A stretch of DNA of 64,000 bases, from NCBI GenBank assembly GCA_911728435.2, contig OU452216.1, forward strand, positions 1,667,981 to 1,731,980. The letters are read 5' to 3'. A program made the position numbers and the translations under genes. The stretch is from Apoderus coryli. Taxonomy: Eukaryota; Arthropoda; Insecta; Coleoptera; Attelabidae. Shown here in pieces: positions 45,277 to 54,867 of this stretch (its first letter is position 1; each line of letters begins with the position of its first letter). Under the pieces are notes generated by a model, which was not told the origin of the DNA, did not search any database, and saw nothing but the letters and a program-made list of their open reading frames with translations.

Positions 45277-46243
45277 GTGTCCCTTAATAAATACTTGCAC
45301 AACGAAAACTTAGACAAATATCAGAAAATAATACAAAAGTTTGATGAAGCTCGGCCCACAGGAAAATCAATCTCAAAAACAGCGGAAAAGATTATGAAGG
45401 AACTACAGCTAGAGAATGAGCCCACCATCGCAACACAACTGATTAAAAATAAATTACAACAAATATGAATTGAAAAATGGAAATCTAAAAATATGCATGG
45501 ACAACACAAACGAGAAACAGAAAAAGATTACGTAAATAAAAGAATAACATGGGAATGGCTACGAAGGGGACAACTTAAGGTAGAAACCGAGGGGCTGCTT
45601 GTTGCTGCACAAGATCAATCACTAGCTACAAACTATATCAAAAGAAATATATTCAGAAGCACGCAGGACGCTACTTGTAGATTGTGCAAAGAATTCGATG
45701 AAACGGTAGAACATATAACATCAGGATGTCCAATATTAGCAGCTCGAGAATATATTAACAGGCACAATAAAGTAGCAACGCAATTACACTACAATATTTG
45801 CAAAAGTCTAAACGTGCCCATGGAGACAAATTTATGGTATAAACATATTCCAAAAGCGGTTATGACATCTACCGATGAACCAACAACAATATTATGGGAT
45901 CAACCTATAACAACTGACAGAACAATTAGCAGCAACATACCGGATATTACAATCAAAACAAAAGATTTGTGCCAAATCATAGACGTGTCCATACCGGCTG
46001 ACAGGAATATATAGTAAAAAAAGAAGCGGAAAAAATCAATAAATACAGGGATCTTGAAATTGAGATTAAAAGAATGTGGAAGCTAAAAACTAGAATTGTG
46101 CCTGTTGTTGTGGGAGCCACTGGATCGGTCTCCTCTTCATTTGCGAAACACCTATCGGAAATACCTGGCAATCATTCACCCTACGACTTGCAAAAAACGA
46201 CAGTATTGGGAACTGCTCATATACTACGTAAAGTACTTACCTA
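45277..46243 (+). pseudogene. Dong/R4-type LINE C-terminus: CCHC finger and restriction-like endonuclease
   Basis: After a spacer helix (ENLDKYQKIIQKFDEARP), the frame 45493-46014 carries the finger CRLCKEFDETVEHITSGC and the endonuclease entry PDITIKTKDLCQIIDVSIPA (PD..D-type active site). A frame change near 46014 is followed by AEKINKYRDLEIEIKRMW and VPVVVGATGSVSSS, ending at TAA 46241-46243. This region cuts target DNA in R2/R4 LINEs. Confidence 0.85.
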
Positions 46244-46313
46244 ACGGCTACTTACCCTTGGAAGTTGGATAATTTCCCGGTAAATAGTTTCACACCAGTG
46301 TAAAACACTGAGA

Positions 46314-47275
46314 AAATAATAATAATAATAATGCTTTATTGCTCAACAGTATTACCATTTACAGAGCAACAATATCTCAAATAATCATAATGTGCATACA
46401 CATACATAATCAAACACTTGCGTCACAATCACTGAGAAATACATACCCAACTGAATATAATAGCGCCTTAATAAAGGTAAATAAAGACTCACACTTTTAT
46501 GCTTAAAAATAATAATAATAATAATCAATTAAATCAAATTCACACTCACAATGCATGCCTTCTCAAGATTGGTACAGCAGCCGAAACAATACCACCAAGT
46601 GAATCATGATTGATATCAGAAACACTAGATATGCGGTTAAATACATCACACATATTAAATACAGGAGATCTACAATACAAGACCTAGATGCACTCAATTA
46701 TGTTATTTATATGTATATCGAATGAAACAAGCTTATCAAAGGTCACACCAAGATCCTTAATGGACTCTGGACGATTTAAAATCGTCTCACCAATCGTATA
46801 CTCGAAATGAATGGCTGATTTTTTTTTGGTATATGACATACCTTTACACCTGGAAGAGTTCAAGTTCAGTCTGTTTTCCTCACACCAGCATTGAACCAAA
46901 TCCATATCACGCTGCAAACGATTACAATCGTCAAAATTATTAACGGAATTAAATATTTTCATATCGTCCGCAAAGAGCATTCTCTGACAATTCAGTAGTC
47001 CGGCTAAGTCATTTATAAAAATTAAAAACAATAATGGGCCCAGATTCGACCCTTGCGGAACACCAGATGACATATGGTATCTTGACGATTTATATCCATT
47101 ATGGAGAACATATTGGGATCTATTAGTGATATAGGAATGGATTAGCGAAACAGATCCAGCTCCAAGCCCAAACACAGTAAGCTAGTTCAACAGAACCACG
47201 TGATTTATTCTGTCAAATGCTTTGGCAAAGTCCGTGTAAATCACATCGACCTGCCCTCCTTCATTGACAGTTATT
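46314..47275 (-). pseudogene. LINE copy with reverse-transcriptase core, tail split by the Dong-type element
   Basis: Minus strand from 47275: DVIYTDFAKAFDRINHVVL, then SGVPQGSNLGPLLFLIFIND, MLFADDMKIFNSVNN (catalytic ADD), KDLGVTFDKLVSFDIHIN; a stop after HVVLLN. After a deletion the 3' end reads CTGTTGAGCAATAAAGC plus (ATT)n at 46335-46314. Same family as 42085-42750. Confidence 0.8.
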
Positions 47276-48175
47276 GATAGTACAGTGCCTAAGCTGTAAT
47301 TTTAATAATAATGCCACTAGACGAAGTACCTGCGACAATATTATTAATACCACAGCACTGGTACTATTTTTGGTTAAGGAACACTGTTAGGAAGAGTAGT
47401 TTCACTCCCCTACTAGACATAAAGGTGACTTGTGCAACAGTGGTGGATTTTACGAAGATTTAAATTGCGAGAGAATGTTTGATTTAAAATTGAAAAACAC
47501 TGTTTTCTTAAAAATATATTTATATTACGTAAGTGTTAAACTTAATGAGGATGATCTAACTACAATTCTAAAACTTTTTCATAAAAACCTTTTTTTCCTA
47601 TCTTAAATAAATGGTGCAGGAGCGGAAGAATATTGGTTTGTAAAATGTTTTCTAAGTTTCTTATGAATGGTCTGATTTTAATAAAATTAGGCTCAGTATA
47701 AAGGTGATGATTGACAGTATCAAAAAAGTATTGGTGATTATATTTATTTTTATACATATCCGATAGATAGAGCTATACAACAATGTTTCTGATTTTGTCA
47801 ATTTGCTTAGAAAGAAATCAAATGGCACTATTAGCACAGTTTAATATACAGTTACTTCACTTCGTGTCGGAACGTTTTATCTCTCTGTCGACAAAGCAAT
47901 TCGCCGCACTTGTAATTGTGGTATAGTATCTTATAGTATATATATAGATTTAGTATAACATAGTAGCGGGCCAGAATGTGGCTGGGATTGCGACGAGTCG
48001 ATGTCGTTTTTAGCGTCTACTGAACCTTCTTATCTATAGTTATTATTCTATGCTATTAGTATTCACTAGATGGAAAGAGCATATAAAAATAAAGAAATCA
48101 GTGAGAACCGGGAGTCTCTATCTTTTTCCTGTCCATGTAAATGACTGAATATATTTTTGCCTAAAGCAAAGACCG

Positions 48176-48517
48176 TCAATGATCAACATCTCTATCCATG
48201 TAACTCCGCAACCCGTTCCTAAAATTATCAATATCTTCGTCAAAAAAAATCAATTCTCTATGTATGTCATACAAATTGGTCCATCGGCATGCTCCGTCGA
48301 CAGGCGCCCTTCCTTCATAGTTGGTTCGATGAAATGGAACCTCGAATAAGTAACTATTGTGAGAATTAAATTGGGGGACTCGAATATTTATCGTTGTCAG
48401 AAGATGAGGACAATCAACTAATGCATTCAGCAATTTGAAAATAAATATCTGACCCGCGCAAACTCTGCGAGTGAGGAGCGATTGCAAGTCGAAGGTGGAG
48501 AAGTATACTATGATCAA
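48176..48517 (-). pseudogene. LINE reverse transcriptase C-terminal fragment
   Basis: QSLLTRRVCAGQIFIFKLLN, ALVDCPHLLTTINIRVPQ, VPFHRTNYEGRAPVDGACRW and then TNLYDIHRELIFF match the end of CR1/Jockey-type ORF2 proteins. Only ~110 residues remain. Confidence 0.7.
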
Positions 48518-48639
48518 AACCCCTCACAGGGAAGTGACCATTAACCTTGGAGAATAAATATTTTTAATGTCAAATATAATTAATATATTTGTCAAATTAG
48601 TCTGGATTTATTTTTTTTTTGTGATACATTTGGTTTTTC

Positions 48640-48985
48640 TGAACTACAAAAGCCAGCCCAACGAAGAAGCATTTGATTTGTTGGCGGTTATTTCGAGTGC
48701 TTCAAAAATGCTTTGATGCTTTGCAAGGATCCCTGCGCTTAGATATCCGCAAAGGCGATCCTATAAAAATGTGTTTATAAGATTGGCAAATCGTTTACGA
48801 ACGTGTGGAAGTATTCGGCGACCATTCCAAAGAAGGAGTTGTACCGGTTTCTCGGAAATAAATGTTGTTAATATTCTGAGATATATCCAAGTTAAGTCAC
48901 ATACCCGCATTAGAGAAATAGTGCAATCAGAGCAGAGTTTCACACAGAATAGTTCACAAAATTTTAAAAGATCACAAAATAAATA
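48640..48985 (+). pseudogene. Mariner-type transposase N-terminus (DUF4817-like) fragment
   Basis: FIRLANRLRTCGSIRRPFQR, FSEINVVNILRYIQVKSHTR and IREI are the helix-turn-helix region of insect mariner-type transposases. The frame ends at 48985; the catalytic part is absent. Confidence 0.7.
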
Positions 48986-49256
48986 GATCCACAGACTAAT
49001 TTAACAAATATATGGATTATATTTGACATTGACATTAACTTCGTTGCCATAACAACATGAGTGTTTTTTAATCACAACCCACTATTCATTTTATACGAAT
49101 TTCTGAATGTTAAATTTAGGCAAAAATATATTCAGTCATTTACATGGACAGAAAAAGGATAGAGACTTCCGGTTTTCACTGTTTTTTTTTCATTTTCTTT
49201 CCATCTAGTGAATACTAATAGTGCGATTTCATTTCTTTCTAAGCAAATTGACAAAC

Positions 49257-49500
49257 TAAAGAAGTAGTCCATATCGAAGTGGAGTAGAATGATTCAATAC
49301 TCTTGAAATAAAAGTCGACCTCCACACAATAACTTTTAATAAATATTTCTAACAAATTACATTTGTCGACATACATGCTTCGCAGCACCGGGCTGCATCA
49401 TCAGTGGTTATCAAAGGTTCTTACGAAAAGCTATATTTTTTTTATTATTAGTACATATTTTTATTATTTATGGAAAAAATCATTAACTCACTCTGTGAAA
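49257..49500 (-). repeat. Penelope-type terminal-repeat fragment with hammerhead-like motif
   Basis: Starts AAAGAAGTAGTCCAT and GAAGTGGAGTAGAATG, the same extension found (inverted) at the right end of the 16573-17158 insertion. At about 49370-49420 (minus): ACCA, CTGATGA, GCAGC/GCTGC stem II, GAAG instead of GAAA, CATG, TA. Stem I pairs poorly; expected inactive. Confidence 0.6.
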
Positions 49501-49554
49501 AAAGTTTATAATTATTTGGTCACAAAAAATGTTTATCTAAATTAAGTATTATAT

Positions 49555-49932
49555 AAGAATTGCTTGTTACATAAAGCAACAAGACTTTAAGTTATGTTGG
49601 AAATTTATTTCACACTACCATGCTTCCACCAGACGGCCGTTTCGTCGATCCACGACTCATCAGTGGTGATCGGCAGGCAGTGTGACCTAAATTTCCAACA
49701 TTTACAGAGAGCTTATACTAGCACGAGAATTAATTGAGAGAAAGATGTTTGTGGCGACACCTAGCGTGAACAGGCAATATGCCGGGTGAAACACAGTTCA
49801 CTAACGATGGCCGGATAAGAAGTAACAACTCCATTATATCCTATTGCCAACACTAGATGCGCCCGAATCCCCTAGCAGGGAGGCTTTATTTAAGAATTGC
49901 TTGTTACATAAAGCAACAAGACTTTATTAGTT
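49555..49932 (-). mobile_element. Retrozyme-like element, family A, ~337-bp unit in 1.1 tandem copies
   Basis: Flanked by AGTATTATAT at 49545-49554 and 49933-49942. The segment GAATTGCTTGTTACATAAAG occurs at 49557 and again at 49894, a direct repeat with a 337-bp step, so the element is a little more than one unit of a tandem. It contains one complete hammerhead at 49626-49668. No coding capacity. The uninterrupted opposite arm of the palindrome (about 50255-50280, ATATAATACTTC) shows the empty site. This matches the layout of retrozymes and other hammerhead retroelements copied from circular or multimeric RNA. Confidence 0.8.
49626..49668 (-). ncRNA. Canonical type I hammerhead ribozyme
   Basis: Minus strand, in order: stem I CACCA (49668-49664); core CTGATGA (49663-49657); stem II GTCG, loop TGGAT, CGAC; core GAAA (49643-49640); stem III CGGCCG (self-complementary); TC with cleavage predicted after 49632; stem I TGGTG. 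All invariant bases are present and all stems pair without mismatch, with the preferred GTC triplet and no extra base before stem II. The short stem III suggests activity as a dimer or in multimeric transcripts. Confidence 0.88.
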
Positions 49933-50540
49933 AGTATTATATGTTAAGGCTTTACAAATTTTAAAAGATCAAAACTCATATTATTCATAATACAAGTCTT
50001 TATAATACTCATAATGTTCTTTTTGAAAATCATTGAAAAACTTTAAATTTCGTCAAAATTATTGTTAACCGATTGCACTCTCACACAGCAAATTATTTAT
50101 TATTATTATTATTATTGCTGTGTGAGAGTGCAATCCGTTAACAATAATTTTGACGAAATTTAAAGTTTTTCAATGATTTACAAAAAGAAAATTATTATTA
50201 TCATAAAGACTTATATTATGAATAATATGAGTTTTGATCTTTTAAAATTTTTAATGCCTAAACATATAATACTTCATTTTAACTAAAAATTTATCACCTT
50301 TATACTGAGCCTAATTTTATTAAAATCAGACCATCCATAAGAAAGTTAGAAAACTTTTTACAAACCAACATTCTTCGACTCACTATTGCACTATTTATTT
50401 AAGATAGGAAAAAAGGTTTTTATGAAAAAGTTTTAGAATTATAGTTAGATCATTCTCAGTAAGTTTAACACTTACGTAATATAAGTATATTTTTAAGTAA
50501 ACGGTGTTTTTCAATTTAGAGTTAGATATACGCTCTCTAG

Positions 50541-50868
50541 CCTGTATTTTAGGAAACTAAAATTATTTTCCAGCGATGTCATAGCCACTTTGTTAATAAA
50601 ACAAATCCCTGAAATTAAATGCCCAGTAGTTTCGGAAATATGATATTGGAAAAGTTTTGTATATTTTCTATTTTCACTAATAACGATTCACAATAATTAT
50701 TATATCGATAATTCTGGACTTTTTGGGATTCCACAAGAAATTACATTTTAAAATGTATCAAATTCTCTAACATCAGCAATAAGTAGTATTATTTTACAAG
50801 CACGGAATAGTACTACCTGCATACAAATTTGTTAGAATATACCTATTTGATATAAATTAAATTTTCAG
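50541..50868 (+). other. End of intron 5, no gene
   Basis: AT-rich; ends in acceptor aaattttcag. Nothing else recognised. Confidence 0.5.
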
Positions 50869-51132
50869 GAGTCGGAGATTCAATTACAACCTGTTGACTT
50901 GAATGTGAAATTGCAACCAACAGAGTCAAAGTTTTTTAAAGCCATGAATATCGGTATCAACGACAAAGTAGACAGTCTATCTCAGAAAACTGAAAATCAG
51001 CCAATATTTAAGCCACCAGAAACCGGTAATACTCAGACACCACGTTCAGAAGATCCAAACTCGGTTTTTAGATTTGGCTTCGGTTTTATGGATTCATTGT
51101 TTCAATCTAGACAAACAAATATCGATGCAGCG
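50869..51132 (+). CDS. Coiled-coil protein, exon 6 of 8
   Basis: Acceptor aaattttcag, donor gtaagtggc; 88 whole codons, phase 0 on both sides, residues 432-519. Contains TESKFFKAMNIGINDKVDSL, then the aromatic motif FRFGFGFMDSLFQSR (about 495-510). With SFLSETFG and SIFGIRN further on, it belongs to a series of short F-rich motifs that might be docking sites. Confidence 0.75.
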
Positions 51133-51214
51133 GTAAGTGGCTGTGTTTACTTGCTGTACCAGCGATTTATATTATATGAAAAACTTTTATTATTGGGGCT
51201 CGTTTAACAAAACA

Positions 51215-51460
51215 AGACGCTTATAATCGATCAATAGAAGCTTTGGCGTAGAACAATAAACTAAAACACGTTTTACCACTTCACCAAAACACTTTTATAT
51301 TCTCGACGCGCGTTTCGCTAACAATGTTAAAATCCTCAGGGGCGAATTCAAACTAAACAGCGTCCATCTTATATACTAGGTATACCAGGGCGACGAGCTC
51401 TAATATTGGTCGCCTCGCTACCAATGAGAGTGCGGTACGTCACAATATATTAAAGAACAC
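51215..51460 (-). repeat. Penelope-type terminal repeat, family B fragment
   Basis: Shares the extension ATAATCGAT..TTTGGCGTAGAAC and the arm with the insertion at 29334-29565, then continues into text matching 60280-60410 in the opposite direction (CAGGGCGAC, GTCGCCTCGCTAC). Confidence 0.7.
51301..51343 (-). ncRNA. Hammerhead motif, family B, stems damaged
   Basis: CTGAGGA (51339-51333), GAAA, CGCGCG and GTC are intact, but stem II reads TTTAAC/GTTAGC and stem I loses its pairing partner (CCCC against GAGA). Probably weak or inactive. Confidence 0.6.
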
Positions 51461-52079
51461 AAAATACTATTAGCACTGCTAATATACAAACAGCTCTTCT
51501 CTTTTTCGGTTTGCGTCGATACCCTCGCGCAAGCTCTATGCTCCGCCCGTTAGAGGAAAAGATGTCTGACGTGCACTCGGGTATAACTTATTGTAGGCTT
51601 AGCCGTCATAGTCGTGCTATTTGTGTGTATGGAAACACACATACGCACAAATAACACGACGTTTGTGATTTGAACATGGTGTTTTATTTTTGATTTTAAA
51701 ACTAATAATAATAATAAGTAAAATGAGTGACAAAAAACCATCAGAACATTATTTAAGAATTAGAAAATTACACTTTGAAAACAATCAATGGAAATTTTAA
51801 TAATGCCAACAAAAATAAACTAATAATATGGAGACATTTGCAACATGTAAGGCCCTTTTATTCGTACAAAATATAGGTATTATAATAATTTATTTTATTG
51901 TAATATACGTAGGTGAAAGTACATTTTTATTTTGGTTTTTTTTTTCATTTACTTTTTTTTGTGTTAGTGAAAAATTAATTTCTCTTTTATTATAACATAA
52001 TACTGAAATTTTACAATCTCCTTCAAAATATGAGTATTCAGTAAATCGGTTGAGTGTATTTGAACTTGAAAGTGAAATG
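51461..52079 (+). other. Part of intron 6, no gene
   Basis: No element recognised; a short hairpin GTGTATGGAAACACACATAC lies at about 51624. Confidence 0.45.
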
Positions 52080-52329
52080 CACATTTCAAATTAAAGATTC
52101 ATTTTAGAGTCAAATTGAAAATTGGCAATAATGAAATATCTTACGGTATTAGAATGTTTAGTTATTAAAAATAAATCTTCAAAATTAACAGAAACGACAC
52201 ACACTGTGCTCCAGTATGGTAAATACCATAATTTGAATTGATTTACAGGGCCGGATTTAAAAACCTGGCATATCTGGTTCATCCCAATAATTCCACCCGT
52301 AATAGACAGAAAACAGATAAAAAATGTTT

Positions 52330-52850
52330 GTAATAACCTAGTTTTCTTATTTGTTTGAGGAAAACTCATGTGTCTGATTATTTTAATCGGAATGAAATGA
52401 ACAAGCCAGGGAATTATTGATTCATAAAATAAATAACAACAACTCAACAATAAAACAGTTTTAACAATGTCGAACAATATGGACCACAGTAAAAAACAAT
52501 TTAATGAACATTTCGATTATAAAAGATGTTCAAAATAAAATCCATCTGTCTCAATACATTTTTCTTGACGGATGTTCATATGTGTAATGGACTTTCTGAT
52601 TGTGATTCATTTCTGATAATATTGCAACCATGAATAATTCTGTTAATGAGTTGTTGCCGCGTATTTATATTTTCCTCGTAGATCAACTCTTTTAATCGCC
52701 CCCAAATGTAATAATCAACAGTGTTATAGTCTGGGGATTTTGGTCGCCATGGAATAGGACCCCCGGTTTCCTTAAATGGTATGTAAATACTGAGGTACAG
52801 CAACGGCAAAATGAGGTGATGCAAAATAACAAAACTAGGTTATTACAAAA
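52330..52850 (-). pseudogene. Mariner-type element remnant with transposase C-terminus
   Basis: Short inverted ends TGTAATAACCTAGTTTT (52336) and AAAACTAGGTTATTACA (about 52832-52848). The minus-strand frame 52824-52576 includes GPIPWRPKSPDYNTVDYYIW then GRLKELIYEENINTRQQLIN, the third catalytic D region and C-terminus of a mariner-type transposase. The rest is deleted. Same family as the palindromic copy at 63480-64000. Confidence 0.75.
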
Positions 52851-54097
52851 AAAAATTATCTGTTTTCTCCCAAGTAACAAAATATAGTTCTAGAAAGGTT
52901 GTATATTGGTGCTAGAACCACTTTATGGATTTTGTTTACATATGCCATTAGGTATAAAACAACCTCCTCTAGCCGGCTACACAAACTCCTGGTGACCAAA
53001 AGGGCCCACGCTACAGAACCTCCTCCTAACCTAAAAGTTGTCGACAATTCAGATCCTTAAGGTTCAATATTGAATATTTGTGCAGCTATAATATAACCTT
53101 TATATATCCTTACTAGCCAATATAAAACTGAATTATAACCCATGAATCACAGGTTTAAAGTTCTAATTTAGCCACTAAAAGGTTCTAACTAGCTCCTTGC
53201 GAATTATCAACTACAACCTATTAGTAAAGAGTTGATCTGCGGAAAGCAGTCTTAAAACTATTAAGTAAAATATATTACTATTATTACTATTATATTACTA
53301 TTAAGTAAAATATATTACAGACAGAATTTTTGGATTAGTTGGTTAATATACGGTATTATTTCTAGTTAAATAACTCTTTGGTAGGTAATATTGTAATGGT
53401 AAATTATGATAATTATTTATCATTCAATATACGTGATATAAAACTGCATGAAATAGCGGACACAAATTGCTGATTTTAATGCACCTTCTATTTTACTGTC
53501 AAAATCTTATATAAAAGTAGCATAAAATTCATGGGCTATCGATATTATTAGTATAAATATTTTTTTTAGTTATATTTAAAATACAAGGGAAATATTTTGT
53601 TTTTAAAAGTAGTCGAAATTCTAATATACGGACACATATGAATATAAAATTATGAAAAAATGTGTTTCCCGAACCTAAAACTACGCAGAATTACCTATAT
53701 TTTCAAAAATATTTTGTTATTTAACTATGTCATAATCTTAAAATGGCCGATAGGAAACAAATGCTTATAAGCTTTTGAAATAACCAAAATATAACCTAAG
53801 TTGCTTGAAGGTCTGAAAATATGCTAAAATATAACATTAAGATCAAATTCGTAACCTAAATAATGCTAAATAACACTTTCCAGAACTAATAATTGCCTTT
53901 ATACAACTCGAGCTTAAAAGTGGCACCATCGCAACTTTCTAACGACCTGTTTAGTATTGTTTTGGATATGTAGTTGTGATCACATGCCAGCTTTTATTCA
54001 TATTTATTATACAGTGTGTCTTTTAATTGAAACGGTAAGTACAAAGTAATAATCGCTGATAAGCTGAAAATGTTCCTAGTTTTCTTGTTCTAATAAG

Positions 54098-54358
54098 ATG
54101 CAAGCAATGTGGGAAAATAGGGGAATATTATCATGGCCTCCAAGATCCGAAGCTGGAAAAGTCCATGACGAATTATCTGTACCTGGTTGGAAAACATATA
54201 CCTGCATAGTTAAAAGAATGTTTTCTTCGTACAAGGATGCTTGTGGAGAGCAGGAAAGAATGCAAGATCTTGCTGATACGGATGGAGAAAGTGATAGTGT
54301 TGGTAGTTACCAACCTACCTCTGATCCAGCAGATTTCAATAATTTGCGACACCTGTAA
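54098..54358 (+). pseudogene. Second ORF of the CCCAAGTAAC transposon, C-terminal fragment
   Basis: Encodes GWKTYTCIVKRMFSSYKDAC, then an acidic tail (DLADTDGESDSVGSYQPTS). This recalls the short accessory proteins found with CDAPARAF-type transposases in insects (W-K-x-Y-x-C-x-V, then acidic S/D-rich tail). Function unknown; the 5' part is missing. Confidence 0.5.
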
Positions 54359-54529
54359 ATTGAAATTGAATGTAAAAAAAACTACTTTTTCTCTTTATGT
54401 CAAATAGACACTATGTTTTTCAAATGAAGAAAGCTTGAGCGACGCTTTAAATATTTAACTGCTTTTTTAAACTTTGTTACAAAATTGATGCAAGTATATA
54501 ATATAGCGACACAAAAGATCCTCCTTCAT

Positions 54530-54867
54530 ATTAGCTGTAGGATGTTATATATATTTTTTGTATGCTTCCAACATTCTCACCTTTCATAAATGCCCTTGCT
54601 GGTGAATCACATATAAAACATTTAAGGGATACATTTCCTTTATATTTTCCAACGCAGATGCCATCTTTCAGAACTACCAGAAGCTCTTCAACAAATTTTG
54701 ACAAATATTCATTAATGTCATTAGGCTTGCCAATCACCATTGGTTTAGTATTTAGTTCATTTATGTTGAAGAGAATAGGCCAAAATTCAAACTTGGAAGA
54801 TGTAAAAATCGGAAGACCATCAATATTTATATTAATCGAAATATTTAAATTTGTTTTTGTATTTTGA
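54530..54867 (-). pseudogene. CDAPARAF-type transposase fragment
   Basis: Minus frame: NININIDGLPIFTSSKFEFW, PILFNINELNTKPMVIGKP, NDINEYLSKFVEELLVVLKD, then CFICDSPARAFMKG and a stop soon after. The INIDGLP...WPIL...NEYL...CDSPARAF series is the conserved N-terminal half of a transposase family common in insects (Transposase_21/CMC-like by resemblance). The zinc-binding and downstream parts are absent. Confidence 0.65.

Larger units (their letters stand above)
42774..46313 (+). mobile_element. Dong/R4-clade LINE in a (TAA)n target
   Basis: About 3.5 kb between two (TAA)n tracts. N-terminal part: MARKAREAASSSGTTR at 42775, KRKYWTREEMREGLWCF, YKEVYELWRSRNPN. Reverse transcriptase, CCHC finger and a C-terminal restriction-like endonuclease follow in several frames. 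(TAA)n borders fit Dong of Bombyx mori, which inserts in TAA repeats and ends in TAA (family knowledge). Confidence 0.85.
47780..49256. repeat. Inverted-repeat complex with transposase and LINE fragments
   Basis: Arms: TTTGCTTAGAAAGAAATCAAA (split) near 47806 with its complement near 49235; ATTCACTAGATGGAAAG at 48060 with CTTTCCATCTAGTGAAT at 49198; GTCCATGTAAATGACTGAAT at about 48133 with its complement at about 49135. It encloses a LINE C-terminus (48176-48517) and a mariner N-terminus (48640-48985). Confidence 0.65.
47465..50540. repeat. Large palindrome centred on (TTA)n, with several insertions in its left arm
   Basis: The right arm (50120-50540) is uninterrupted. The left arm is split into 47465-47722, about 49500-49554 and 49933-50098. 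Pairs include GCTGTGTGAGAGTGCAAT next to the (TTA)n loop at 50099-50118, and CTTTATACTGAGCCTAATTT at about 50298 with its complement at 47685. Insertions in the left arm: an inverted repeat complex (47780-49256), a Penelope-type fragment (49257-49500) and the family A element (49555-49932). Confidence 0.7.
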
